64,000 nucleotides of DNA, from contig DASPIR010000027.1 in assembly GCA_035628995.1 (NCBI GenBank), positions 1 through 64,000 on the forward strand, in the 5' to 3' direction. Made by a program: the position numbers and the translations under genes. Positions 32,252-41,632 of this stretch are shown here, one piece after another. The stretch comes from Clostridia bacterium. Its GTDB lineage: Bacteria > Bacillota > Clostridia > Lutisporales > Lutisporaceae. Positions within the stretch are counted from its first letter, which is position 1, and each line of letters starts with the position of its first letter. A model generated the notes under the pieces. That model did not search any database. It had not been told where the DNA came from and worked only from the letters and a program-made list of their open reading frames with translations.

Positions 32252-32692
32252 ATGAGTAGTAATAACCTGTTTTTTTACAAGGGTGAGGGCAAAATAGAAG
32301 GCCAGCAGCTCGCTTTGACTAGTGAGAGAACTGTAATAATCAGAAATGAAGGTTCCGAAGTTGTTGTTGATGACATATGGAATGTTGAAATAAGCCATAT
32401 GTACGGCAATAGGGTAAAAATCAAGATAGGTCCTAAAGTTACCTACTATCCCCTGAACAAGAAAATTGCAGTTAACGACACTGAAGGTAAGATTATAATA
32501 AATATAGTTAATACTGATGAAGAGATAGCGGAATATGAGACAATGGCTGATTCCCAGATGGCCAAAGGCTTGGTAGACTATATACATGAGCATGCGCCGA
32601 ATCTTTATGCCAAGGAAAGCTTGAATCAGAAGACACTAAACCAGCTTAAGGAGATTAAGGAGCAAATGGACGACCTGGCAAATATGTATTAA
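32252..32692 (+). CDS. Conserved-looking protein of unknown function
   Basis: A 146-residue soluble protein. The first 85 residues form repeating beta strands (LFFYKGEGKIEGQQLALTSE, RVKIKIGPKVTYYPLN) reminiscent of a bacterial PH-like fold. The C-terminal part is helical (LNQLKEIKEQMDDLANMY). There is no signal peptide or membrane segment. GAAGGGGTGAAACGT precedes ATG 32252. I do not recognise the family. It lies between the surface protease and the two-component genes without obvious coupling. Confidence 0.75.
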   Translation: MSSNNLFFYKGEGKIEGQQLALTSERTVIIRNEGSEVVVDDIWNVEISHMYGNRVKIKIGPKVTYYPLNKKIAVNDTEGKIIINIVNTDEEIAEYETMADSQMAKGLVDYIHEHAPNLYAKESLNQKTLNQLKEIKEQMDDLANMY

Positions 32693-32836
32693 AATAATCG
32701 CCGATGGTTTCAATAGCATTAAGGATGATAAGAGCTTCCCGATTAAAGCGGGGGCTCTTATTTAATTTGTGGATGTTGCGCATGATGTATTGTATAATAT
32801 TTTCAAAGAATACAAGAAAATGGAAAGGAAAAAGGT

Positions 32837-34063
32837 ATGGAAAAGGGAAGAAGATTACTATACCTGTTGAAAGCAATCATACTTACCATATTGTTCTGTG
32901 CTGCGGTGTATTTCGAAAATGCGCAGCAGCAGAGGCTATTTGTGCTAGTTGCTGTGTTTGTATTATATCTTGCGGCAGGCTTTGGAAGAGGTTTTATAAA
33001 CCATGAAAGTAAACCATACTACCTATCTTTTATTATTGATATAGCTCTGGTGTATACACTGGAACACAATTCAAGACTTCTGATAAACTACTTCTTTCAC
33101 TCCTTCTATATAACCATATTGCTTGAAGCGGCGCTGACCCTGGGGCTCAGAAGAGGAATAACCATAGGGGCTGCCGCAGTACTGGCATCGCTTATAAAAT
33201 ACATATACTTGATTTACTATAAGTTTAACCTTTCAAATGTATCACAGTTGGCGTTCTTCCTGATGGTCAATGTGCTGATACTGGTTATTGCGGGTTTTGC
33301 ACAGCACAGCAAGGAAGAAAAGGAACGGAAGGATGTGCTCTATAAGGAGCTTTTGGATGCCCATAGGAAGCTGAAGCAGTATACCAATGAGGTCAACCGC
33401 CTCACTGTAGTGGAGGAAAGGAACCGCATTGCAAGGGACATACATGACACTTTGGGGCACAATATGACAGCACTTATAATGCAGCTGCAGATGGCAGAGC
33501 ATCTTCTGAAGGAGGATGCCCCCAGGGCAGAGGTACTGCTGGTGAATGCTGTTGTGACTGCGAAGGACAGTCTGGCAGGAATAAGAGAGGTTGTGGAGAC
33601 TCTGAGAGGAGTTGACACTGAGCTTTCACCTGCAGAGTCTATAAAGAAGCTGATTAGTGAGTTCGCAATAAAGACCGGGGTGGAGATTGGACTTGATATT
33701 ACAGGGGAGGCTGACATACAGGCTTCGGCGGCAAATATTGCAGTATTTCGTATAATACAAGAAGCAATGACCAATGCTGTTAGGCACGGGAAAGCGACTA
33801 GCATATCGGTGAAGCTTGATTATTACTGCGGTTCCATAGAATTTTGCGTGGCAGACAACGGTTCTGGTGCGGAAAAAGTAAATGAAGGCTATGGATTGAA
33901 GGGTATCAGGGAAAGGGTTGAAGCCTTTGGTGGGAAAGTCGAATTCGGTGCTGAGGATGGGTTTTATATAAAGGGTATCATGTATATGTGCCTCTTGGCT
34001 GAATGCAATTCTAATCCTGTAGAGGCACAACATTTAGGATATGCATTTTTAACACTTGAATGA
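32837..34063 (+). CDS. Sensor histidine kinase of the NarX/LiaS (HisKA_3) type
   Basis: The 408-residue membrane sensor starts with about six hydrophobic segments (residues 8-155). A coiled segment follows, then the HisKA_3 phosphoacceptor region ERNRIARDIHDTLGHN (histidine near residue 205) and a HATPase domain with MTNAVRHG, VADNGSGAEK and GYGLKGIRERVEAFGG. The last 30 residues after GAEDGFYIKG do not look like the usual family end (VSVxIP), which suggests a frameshift near the 3' end. The response regulator follows 40 nt later. No large external domain is present, as in envelope-stress sensors. Confidence 0.9.
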   Translation: MEKGRRLLYLLKAIILTILFCAAVYFENAQQQRLFVLVAVFVLYLAAGFGRGFINHESKPYYLSFIIDIALVYTLEHNSRLLINYFFHSFYITILLEAALTLGLRRGITIGAAAVLASLIKYIYLIYYKFNLSNVSQLAFFLMVNVLILVIAGFAQHSKEEKERKDVLYKELLDAHRKLKQYTNEVNRLTVVEERNRIARDIHDTLGHNMTALIMQLQMAEHLLKEDAPRAEVLLVNAVVTAKDSLAGIREVVETLRGVDTELSPAESIKKLISEFAIKTGVEIGLDITGEADIQASAANIAVFRIIQEAMTNAVRHGKATSISVKLDYYCGSIEFCVADNGSGAEKVNEGYGLKGIRERVEAFGGKVEFGAEDGFYIKGIMYMCLLAECNSNPVEAQHLGYAFLTLE

Positions 34064-34103
34064 TTGGAAATATGTTGTGTTAAAAAGCACTAGGAGGGAA
34101 AAA

Positions 34104-34751
34104 ATGATAAAAGTGCTGTTGGTTGATGATCAGGATATTTTGGTGGAAGGGCTCAAGATGATACTGGGGAAGGAAGAGGACATACAGATCTGCGGAACTG
34201 CCAACAATGGCAGGAAGGCCTATGAGACATGCAAATGGAACCGTCCTGATGTTGTGCTGATGGATATAAAGATGCCGGAATTAGACGGGGTAGAAGCGAC
34301 CGGGATGATAAAAAAGGACTTTCCAAGTGTCAAAGTAATTGTACTTACCACCTTCAACGATGATGAATACATATATGAGGCTATAAAGAACGGTGCCTCA
34401 GGCTACCTACTGAAGGATGCCTCGCCTGCAGAGATTGCCGGTGCTGTACGCACTGTTTATAATGGAGGCGCACTTATACAGTCTGAGGTTGCTGTTAAGG
34501 TGCTGGACAGATTCTCAGAGCTTGCCAAAGGGAACTTGGAGAGACATTCGGACCCCAGAGTGGAGCTTCTGACCGAGCGGGAGATGGAGATATGCCGCCT
34601 TATAGCTGAAGGAAAGAATAATAAAGAAATCGCAGGCGAGCTGTATTTAAGTGAAGGAACTGTAAAGAACCATATTACAAGGGTGCTTATAAAGCTGGAA
34701 CTTCGGGACAGGACGCAGCTGGCGGTATTTACAATAAAGAATGATCTATAG
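34104..34751 (+). CDS. NarL/LuxR-type response regulator
   Basis: A 215-residue regulator: receiver domain with phospho-site DVVLMDIKMPELDG (aspartate near residue 54) and switch residues in VLTTFNDDEY and GYLLKDAS, then a LuxR HTH (LTEREMEICRLIAEGKNNKE, SEGTVKNHITRVLIKL). AGGAGGGAAAAA precedes ATG 34104. It is the partner of the kinase upstream. The neighbouring lipoprotein and ABC exporter genes are its most likely targets. Confidence 0.93.
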   Translation: MIKVLLVDDQDILVEGLKMILGKEEDIQICGTANNGRKAYETCKWNRPDVVLMDIKMPELDGVEATGMIKKDFPSVKVIVLTTFNDDEYIYEAIKNGASGYLLKDASPAEIAGAVRTVYNGGALIQSEVAVKVLDRFSELAKGNLERHSDPRVELLTEREMEICRLIAEGKNNKEIAGELYLSEGTVKNHITRVLIKLELRDRTQLAVFTIKNDL

Positions 34752-34752
34752 A

Positions 34753-34953
34753 GGAACGGGTAACACGGTTTTCCTGCGGAAAAACACTGAAACCCACGAA
34801 ATACACGGCGGGATAAATATTCTGAAACATAAGTAATAATCGATAATAAGGTAAGTATCTAGATTCACTAAGTCGCTATACAGAATATAAAAGTTAACCG
34901 TGTAATTCCGTAGGAATCCGTGAAGCATCCGTGTGTTCAGTGGTTCCCGTACC
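34753..34953. repeat. MITE-like repeat, copy 1
   Basis: This about 200-bp non-coding element begins GGAACGGGTAACACGGTTTT and ends GTGGTTCCCGTACC, forming imperfect terminal inverted repeats. The outer 60 bases on each side match the element at 48556-48828. It begins just after the response regulator stop. The remaining bases to 35136 contain only the region before the lipoprotein gene. Confidence 0.8.
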
Positions 34954-35136
34954 TTTACCCGTAAGGAATACCCTGACTGTCTCGGGTCTCGAGTCTTGTA
35001 TCTCGTATCTGACGCAGTCATTATTTTTTGTGCGAAAAGTCATGGGGTAAGCTGCACAATATGTGATTTAAGACACAAGAAATGCAGTTTCTGAAAATGT
35101 AAAATGATACTGTAAGATAACTTTGGAGGGATTTAA

Positions 35137-36135
35137 ATGAAAAGGATATTGATTGTTATATTTGCACTTCTTCTTGCAGTGCCATTGGCAAGCTGCAGCT
35201 TCGACAGTCTGGGAGATTACAAGAAGGCGGTAGAAAAAACCGAGCAAATAAAAAAAGGCCAGACATCAGGAGAATTCTCAATTGTGGTGGATTTTAAAAC
35301 TGAAGGAATGACGGAAGATGAGATAAAAGAGATAAATTACTTTAAGGACATGAAAGGAAGCTTCAACGCAGCTTTAGATGAGGATGCTGGAAAGGGAATA
35401 ATCAGAAGCTACCTGAATTTCGGCGGACTGGGCTTTGATTTTGACCTATTCATGAACGGAAAAGAAGTATTCATGAAGCTGCCGATAGTAGGCAAATATA
35501 TAAGGCTTGATGAAATGCAGACTCAAATGATTGCCGAGCAGCAGGCTGACGGGGAACAGGAGTTTATTTCCAAGGAAACATTGGATGAACTTAATGCAAA
35601 ATGGCTTGGAATGCTTACAAAAGAAGACATTTTCAAGGGTAAGGACATAGTGCTCACCACTCCTGACGGTGAGGTAAAGACAACGGAATACACCATAAAG
35701 CTGAATGATGAGCAGATTAAAAAACTGGCATCGGACACAATGGATATACTTTCAAAAGATGAAAAGCTCAAAGATAACTACGAAGAGCGTATTAAAAAGA
35801 ATATAGAGCCGCTAAAGGACACATCCTTTGAAAAGCTGTTTTCCGATATGAAGGAAAACATGAAGGATTATACATCTGAAGGTTTCAGTTATACTGCTTA
35901 TGTAGATATTGACGGGTATATAGTCAATGAAATAATTGAGTTTGCACCGAAGTTTAAAGATGCTGAGATGCCGGTCAGTATGGTGAGCTACAGGCTGGAT
36001 ATAAAGAACTGGGATATTAACAAGGAACAGAAGTTTGATTTTCCCGTGCTGACAGAGGAAAACACTTTTGACATGGATCAGATGGAGCAAACCATGCCGT
36101 TCATGATGGAAGACCTGTTCAATAATAAGAATTAG
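35137..36135 (+). CDS. Secreted lipoprotein linked to an ABC-2 exporter
   Basis: A 332-residue lipoprotein with signal ILIVIFALLLAVPLASCSF (cysteine near residue 22). The mature part is rich in K, D and E with LppX/DUF6612-like alternating strands and helices. TEQIKKGQTSGEFSIVVDF and FMNGKEVFMKLPIVGKYIR are typical of such lipid- or peptide-binding lipoproteins. TTTGGAGGG precedes the ATG. Three ABC exporter genes follow with short gaps or overlap. Its exact ligand is unknown. Confidence 0.8.
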   Translation: MKRILIVIFALLLAVPLASCSFDSLGDYKKAVEKTEQIKKGQTSGEFSIVVDFKTEGMTEDEIKEINYFKDMKGSFNAALDEDAGKGIIRSYLNFGGLGFDFDLFMNGKEVFMKLPIVGKYIRLDEMQTQMIAEQQADGEQEFISKETLDELNAKWLGMLTKEDIFKGKDIVLTTPDGEVKTTEYTIKLNDEQIKKLASDTMDILSKDEKLKDNYEERIKKNIEPLKDTSFEKLFSDMKENMKDYTSEGFSYTAYVDIDGYIVNEIIEFAPKFKDAEMPVSMVSYRLDIKNWDINKEQKFDFPVLTEENTFDMDQMEQTMPFMMEDLFNNKN

Positions 36136-36147
36136 AGGGTGATGGAT

Positions 36148-37083
36148 ATGACGCTGTTAAAGGTTGAAGACTTGCATAAGGATTATGGCAGTACAAAGGC
36201 AGTGGATGGAGTCAGCTTCCATGTGGAGCAGGGGGAAGTGTTCGGATTGCTTGGCCCCAATGGAGCTGGGAAGTCTACGATTATTTCAATGGTATCCACT
36301 CTGATAGCTCCAACAAAAGGAGAGATATTTTTTGAAGGCAGGAATATTTTTGCAGAAACTAAATCGCTCAGGCAGAAGCTTGGAGTGGTGCCTCAGGATA
36401 TAGCCCTGTATCCCACCTTGTCTGGTTATGAGAATTTGAGATTCTGGGGGAGCATGTATGGCTTGAAGGGCGAAGGATTAAAGAAAAGAGTCGGTGAAGT
36501 GGCAGAAATAATAGGGCTGAACGGCCGTTTGAAGGATCGGGTGGATAAATACTCCGGAGGGATGAAGAGAAGGCTCAATATTGGGGCAGCACTCCTGCAC
36601 AAGCCTGAGCTGCTTATAATGGATGAACCCACCGTAGGCATAGACCCGCAGTCAAGGAATCATATATTGGATACAGTGCTGGAGCTTAACCGGCAGGGGA
36701 TGACAATAATCTACACCAGCCACTACATGGAAGAGGTGGAGTACCTGTGCAGCCGCATCTGCATCATGGATCAGGGAAGGATCATAGCCTCCGGAACCCA
36801 GGAGGAGCTGGTGGAGCTTATAAAAGGGGAAACACAAGTAAGCCTGAAGCTCGATAAGCTGGATAAGGATATACTTGAAAGACTTAGGTCGATAAGGGAA
36901 GTAGCCAAGGCGGAGCTGGTACTGGATGAAATAGCTATATCGGGTGAAAACGTTGATATAATACTGGCAGATATTATTGCCAGGGTAACAGAGAATGGAA
37001 GGCGCATTTCTTCTATTGACGTCAAGAAGCCAAACCTCGAAGCTGTTTTCCTTCACTTGACAGGAAAGGCTCTGAGGGATTAA
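36148..37083 (+). CDS. ABC-2 exporter ATPase
   Basis: A 311-residue ATPase of the CcmA/DrrA type. Walker A GLLGPNGAGKST, Q-loop VVPQDIALYPTL, signature YSGGMKRRLNIGAALLHK, Walker B LLIMDEPTVGIDPQ and switch IIYTSHYMEEVEYL are present, with the usual C-terminal extension. ATG 36148 follows GAGGGTGA at 6 nt. It energises the two permeases that follow. Confidence 0.95.
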   Translation: MTLLKVEDLHKDYGSTKAVDGVSFHVEQGEVFGLLGPNGAGKSTIISMVSTLIAPTKGEIFFEGRNIFAETKSLRQKLGVVPQDIALYPTLSGYENLRFWGSMYGLKGEGLKKRVGEVAEIIGLNGRLKDRVDKYSGGMKRRLNIGAALLHKPELLIMDEPTVGIDPQSRNHILDTVLELNRQGMTIIYTSHYMEEVEYLCSRICIMDQGRIIASGTQEELVELIKGETQVSLKLDKLDKDILERLRSIREVAKAELVLDEIAISGENVDIILADIIARVTENGRRISSIDVKKPNLEAVFLHLTGKALRD

Positions 37084-37094
37084 GGAGAATGGGT

Positions 37095-38480
37095 ATGAAG
37101 CTTATAAGCATTATAACAAAGGATTTAAAAACGATACTGAGTGATAAGAAGGCTTTGGCGGTAATCATATTCATGCCCCTGGTGCTTATGGTGATATTGA
37201 GTTCTGCTTTGAAAGGGAACTTCATTAGCGGAGGCGCAGGGGATATGACAAAGGTAAGCATAGCTGTTGTGAAGCAATACGACAGGGAATATGACTCCCA
37301 GAGGTTTGACAGCACCTTAAGCAATGGTTTCCTTGCTCAGGGAATGGGTGACGAGGCTGCGGAGGAGCTAAGAGCGACCAGTGACGACGTTGATCCGGAG
37401 GAAATATTTTTTGAGGATTTTCTAGGCAGTGAAGAGGTAAGCAAAATAATAGCATACAGGATAGAGGAGGAGGACAGGGCTCTTGAGCTCCTGAAAAGCG
37501 GAGAAGTTTCTGCGGCTGTTCTTCTTCCTGAGAATTTTGTATATGATATGAAGATAAATCTGCTCACACCCTTCAGGAATAAGGTGGATATCAAAGTAAT
37601 GACGCATCCGGACAGGAGCATAAGCGGTCAGGTGGTTCAGAGTGTTGTGGAGGCTTATTCTGATGCAATGACTTCGGTTGTAATAGGCAAGAATGTTCTT
37701 ATTGAGGCTGCTATGGAGCAGGACCTTGCGGGCGACGGCTTCAAGGGCATGAAGGACGCAATGGACGGAATCACCAATGTAATGAAGAGTATCAGGATAA
37801 ACATTAATGATATCTCGGTGGAAGGCAGGAAGAATATTTCCAGTTTCGATTATTATGCTGTGGCTATGCTGGCGATGTTCATACTCTTTGCCGCAAGTCA
37901 CGGCGGGAGAATGCTTCTGGAGGAAAAGGAGAACATAACCTACCAGAGGATGATAATAGCCGGCACAACGAAACTTGGAATACTGGCAGGCAAGTTCTTT
38001 ACTGTATTCTTGATTGCCTTGCTTCAGATGGGTATTATGATTGCATTCTCACATTTTGTTTTGAAGGTTCAGTGGGGCGGCACAACTCCTATTTTACTAA
38101 TAAGTCTCAGCGCCGCATTTGCAATTGCAGGGATAGGGAGCGCTCTTGCAGCAGCCACTTATAAGGCAGGAAATTATAAAATGGCCAGCATATTTGAGAC
38201 AGCGTTTATACAGACTATGGCACTACTGGGAGGCAGCTTCTTCCCAATAGACATTATGCCATCAATATTTCAGAAGCTCAGTGTTATATCAGTTAATGGG
38301 GTAGTTTTGAAAGCATATCTTAAGATCATGAGGGGATATGGGACAGCGGAGGTAATGAGTCACATTGCCATACTAGCAAGTATCGGGGTTTTGTTTGCAC
38401 TGTTATCGTTGATTATACTCAGAGAGAAGGGAGGGATTGCGGATGCTAAGTATAATCAGGTTAAGACTCTTAAGGCTTAA
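37095..38480 (+). CDS. ABC-2 exporter permease 1
   Basis: A 461-residue YhgE/NatB-like permease: one membrane helix near residue 22-42, a large external domain of about 200 residues, then five to six helices from about residue 250 (YAVAMLAMFILFAASHGGRM, GGSFFPIDIMPSIFQKLS). AAGGAG lies before ATG 37095. It overlaps the next permease gene by 38 nt. Confidence 0.9.
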   Translation: MKLISIITKDLKTILSDKKALAVIIFMPLVLMVILSSALKGNFISGGAGDMTKVSIAVVKQYDREYDSQRFDSTLSNGFLAQGMGDEAAEELRATSDDVDPEEIFFEDFLGSEEVSKIIAYRIEEEDRALELLKSGEVSAAVLLPENFVYDMKINLLTPFRNKVDIKVMTHPDRSISGQVVQSVVEAYSDAMTSVVIGKNVLIEAAMEQDLAGDGFKGMKDAMDGITNVMKSIRININDISVEGRKNISSFDYYAVAMLAMFILFAASHGGRMLLEEKENITYQRMIIAGTTKLGILAGKFFTVFLIALLQMGIMIAFSHFVLKVQWGGTTPILLISLSAAFAIAGIGSALAAATYKAGNYKMASIFETAFIQTMALLGGSFFPIDIMPSIFQKLSVISVNGVVLKAYLKIMRGYGTAEVMSHIAILASIGVLFALLSLIILREKGGIADAKYNQVKTLKA

Positions 38481-39615
38481 GGACGAGATAGTGGTATTTG
38501 TGCTGATGACTGTCATGGCCTTTGGCCTCACCGCAATATTCGGGGCCTCCTTCGATGGGTTCAGACCTACAGTGCTGATTGTAGATGAGGATAAAGGCAG
38601 CTATTCGGAGGTTTTCATAAATGAGCTAAAGGATAATAACGCTATTAACTTCGCAGCCTCAGATATGAAAAATGCAACAGCAGAAGTGGAAGAGGGCAAG
38701 GTACTTGCTGCATTGGTAATACAGAAAGGGTTTAGTGAGGATATAAAAGGCGGTGAGCGGGTATCGCTGGGAGTAATGAAGATTAAAGATGATACTTTGA
38801 TACTCACCCTTCAGAAGCTGGTATCCGGGATTGCGCAGAAAATGGCAGGGGGAACAAGGATAGCAGATATCACAGCAGATTTCATACAGGCTCAGAAGCC
38901 TGAAGTTGAGCGGCAGGCTGTGACGGCAGCTGCATACGGAGATGTGATGGACGCTTGGAAATACAAGAGGCCTATAGAGGTAACATCTTCTGTTGCTGAA
39001 ACTGGATCAAGCAGCAGTTATAACAACTTGAAGCATTCGATGATTGGCTTCTCTTTATTCTTCTCGATGTACACAATGGTGTTTGGAATAGGTACAATAT
39101 TAAATGACAGACAGTACAAGACCTGGCAGAGGATGCTCATTTCACCCGTATCCAAGGCGTCGATACTTGGGGGCAGCATGGTGGTGGCATATATCACCGG
39201 TGCCATTCAAATAGGAGTATTGATACTTGGAGGCAAATATCTGCTGGGAATAGACTGGGGAAGCAGTATACCGGGAGTCTTGATGGTAGCGGCAGCATTT
39301 GTATTCACTGTTACCGCAATGGGCTTGCTGCTGTCAGGTGTGGTAAAGACCCACGCTCAGCTTTCTGCGATAACTCCGGTGGTGCTTACCAGCACTTCAA
39401 TGCTCGGAGGCTGCATGTGGCCATTAGAGATAGTCAATTCAAAGCTGATGTTGTTTTTGGCTGAGCTTACACCTCAGAAATGGGCGGTACAGGGTATGGA
39501 AAGCATAGCTAGCAAGGGCATGGGCTTTGAAGCGGCGGTTTTACCGACACTTGTGCTTTTGGCAATGGGGATGGTTTTCTTTGCTGCAGGGGTGAAGGTC
39601 ATGAAGTTCGATTGA
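38443..39615 (+). CDS. ABC-2 exporter permease 2
   Basis: The 390-residue partner permease has the same layout as its neighbour: one N-terminal helix (VFVLMTVMAFGLTAIFGASF), an external domain with VLIVDEDKGSYSEVFINELK, then C-terminal membrane segments ending in LVLLAMGMVFFAAGVKVMKF. AGGGAGGG precedes ATG 38443 at 8 nt. Overlap with permease 1 suggests a 1:1 heterodimer. The substrate may be a lipid, peptide or antibiotic. Confidence 0.9.
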   Translation: MLSIIRLRLLRLKDEIVVFVLMTVMAFGLTAIFGASFDGFRPTVLIVDEDKGSYSEVFINELKDNNAINFAASDMKNATAEVEEGKVLAALVIQKGFSEDIKGGERVSLGVMKIKDDTLILTLQKLVSGIAQKMAGGTRIADITADFIQAQKPEVERQAVTAAAYGDVMDAWKYKRPIEVTSSVAETGSSSSYNNLKHSMIGFSLFFSMYTMVFGIGTILNDRQYKTWQRMLISPVSKASILGGSMVVAYITGAIQIGVLILGGKYLLGIDWGSSIPGVLMVAAAFVFTVTAMGLLLSGVVKTHAQLSAITPVVLTSTSMLGGCMWPLEIVNSKLMLFLAELTPQKWAVQGMESIASKGMGFEAAVLPTLVLLAMGMVFFAAGVKVMKFD

Positions 39616-39690
39616 ATTCTTTAGTAAAAAGTCAAAATATTATGGATAATATTTACAAGCAGAGTTATAATATATATATATCTATTGAGT

Positions 39691-39767
39691 GGGGGATTAA
39701 CTCAGCTGGTTAGAGTGCCATCGTCACAAGGTGGAAGTCGCAGGTTCGAGCCCCGTATCCCCCACCA
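39691..39767 (+). tRNA. tRNA-Val (anticodon CAC)
   Basis: A 77-nt cloverleaf with encoded CCA. The acceptor arms GGGGGAT/ATCCCCC pair fully, the D arm is ACTC/GAGT, and the anticodon stem CCATC/GGTGG holds loop GTCACAA with anticodon CAC at positions 34-36 (reads GUG). The T loop is TTCGAGC. The T stem GCAGG/CCCGT has one A-C mismatch. It stands alone between the ABC genes and fhs. Confidence 0.9.
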
Positions 39768-39897
39768 TTCCTATGAAATTGCAGAGCTGCCGTGAGGCTG
39801 TTCTATTTTTTTGTATTTTTAGACGTTTTTGTGACGCTGTTTGGGATAGAATAAATGTATATGAATTTAGAAAATACGCGGTGAAAGGATGATTAAT

Positions 39898-41580
39898 ATG
39901 GAGAATAAAGTACCTAGCGACATAGAAATAGCTCAGCAGGCGAAAATGAAGCCTGTATCAGAGATTGCAGAACAGTGGGGAATACAAGAGGATGAGCTGG
40001 AGCTTTACGGGAAATATAAGGCAAAAATCAACCTCAGCATTTTTGATAGACTTAAGGATAAGCCTGATGGCAAACTGATATTGGTTACGGCTATCACTCC
40101 AACTCCAGCAGGAGAAGGCAAGTCAACAACTACAGTAGGCTTAGGCCAGGCGCTTAACAAAATAGGCAAAAAAACAGTAATTGCCTTAAGAGAACCATCT
40201 TTGGGCCCGGTTTTCGGGGTGAAAGGCGGAGCTGCAGGCGGCGGCTATGCCCAGGTAGTGCCTATGGAGGATATCAATCTCCATTTTACTGGTGATATGC
40301 ATGCTATAACAACAGCTAACAACCTGCTTTCTGCAATAATAGACAATCATTTCAATAATGGAAATTCACTGAATATAGACCCAAGACAGATAGTTTGGAA
40401 AAGAGTAATGGATATGAACGACAGGGCGCTCCGTGAGGTGGTTGTAGGCCTTGGAGGCAAAGCCAACGGCTTTGTAAGACAGGATGGCTTCATGATTACT
40501 GTGGCTTCTGAAATAATGGCTATTCTCTGCCTTTCCAATGATTTGATGGATTTGAAGGAAAGACTCGGGAGAATGGTTATTGCATATAACTTTGCGGGCG
40601 GACCGGTTACATGTGCTGATTTAAAGGTTCAGGGAGCAATGGCAATGCTTATGAAGGATGCAATAAAACCTAACCTGGTGCAGACACTGGAGAATACACC
40701 AGCACTTATACACGGCGGACCTTTTGCCAATATAGCTCACGGCTGCAACAGCATAATGGCTACCAAGCTGGGACTTAAGCTTGGTGAATACCTTGTTACA
40801 GAGGCAGGCTTCGGTGCTGACCTTGGAGCAGAGAAGTTCCTGGACATCAAATGCCGCTATGGAGGATTAAAGCCTTCAGCTGTTGTAATAGTAGCAACTA
40901 TTCGTGCTCTTAAGATGCATGGCGGAGTAGTAAAGGCGGAGTTGGGCAAAGAAAATCTTGAAGCAGTGGATAAAGGCTTTGCAAACCTTGAAAAACAGGT
41001 TGAAAATATCCGCAGGTTCGGACTGCCTGCAATGATTGCTGTAAACCGTTTTGTAAGTGATACAGAGGCAGAAATTGAACTCCTTATCAAGAAGTGCAAA
41101 ATTTATGGTGTGGAAGTTTCACTGAACGAGTGTTGGGAAAAAGGCGGAGAAGGTGGAATACATATGGCTGAAACCTTGGTGAAGATGGTAGAGGCTTCAG
41201 CGCCTGATTTCAAGTACCTTTATGATGTTGAAATGCCTATAGCAGATAAGATAGATGCAATAGTAAAAGAAATCTATGGTGGAGACGGCGTAGTTTTCTC
41301 TTCTAAAGCTCAAAAGGAGATAAAGAAGCTGGTGGAAATAGGCTTGGATAAGCTGCCTATATGCATGGCAAAGACACAGTATTCACTGTCTGATGATCCA
41401 AGTCTTTTAGGTGCTCCAAAGGGCTTCAAGGTAAATGTAAAAGAGGTAAGGGTATCTGCCGGAGCAGGCTTCATAGTATGTCTGACAGGAGATATAATGA
41501 TAATGCCGGGACTTCCAAAGGTACCAGCCGCAGAAAAAATTGACATCGATGAGAATGGCGTAATCACAGGATTATTCTAA
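39898..41580 (+). CDS. fhs: Formate-tetrahydrofolate ligase
   Basis: Makes 10-formyl-THF from formate, THF and ATP in the cytoplasm. The 560-residue protein has the normal length. The P-loop is [20 protein letters not shown] (near residue 65), and [17 protein letters not shown] and [20 protein letters not shown] are conserved family parts. GAAAGGATGA precedes ATG 39898; an ATG at 39889 lies inside the ribosome site. It is followed by hutU and ftcD, so the cluster may recover energy or one-carbon units released by histidine breakdown, besides acetogenic or purine use. Confidence 0.97.
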   Translation: MENKVPSDIEIAQQAKMKPVSEIAEQWGIQEDELELYGKYKAKINLSIFDRLKDKPDGKLILVTAITPTPAGEGKSTTTVGLGQALNKIGKKTVIALREPSLGPVFGVKGGAAGGGYAQVVPMEDINLHFTGDMHAITTANNLLSAIIDNHFNNGNSLNIDPRQIVWKRVMDMNDRALREVVVGLGGKANGFVRQDGFMITVASEIMAILCLSNDLMDLKERLGRMVIAYNFAGGPVTCADLKVQGAMAMLMKDAIKPNLVQTLENTPALIHGGPFANIAHGCNSIMATKLGLKLGEYLVTEAGFGADLGAEKFLDIKCRYGGLKPSAVVIVATIRALKMHGGVVKAELGKENLEAVDKGFANLEKQVENIRRFGLPAMIAVNRFVSDTEAEIELLIKKCKIYGVEVSLNECWEKGGEGGIHMAETLVKMVEASAPDFKYLYDVEMPIADKIDAIVKEIYGGDGVVFSSKAQKEIKKLVEIGLDKLPICMAKTQYSLSDDPSLLGAPKGFKVNVKEVRVSAGAGFIVCLTGDIMIMPGLPKVPAAEKIDIDENGVITGLF

Positions 41581-41632
41581 ATATAATGTAAAATGCTGTG
41601 TCTTATACAGAATTTTTATGGGAGGGTTAAAA

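Noticed and set aside
34746-35021. 91-codon minus frame after the response regulator
   Set aside because: It lies within the MITE-like repeat and has no coding features.
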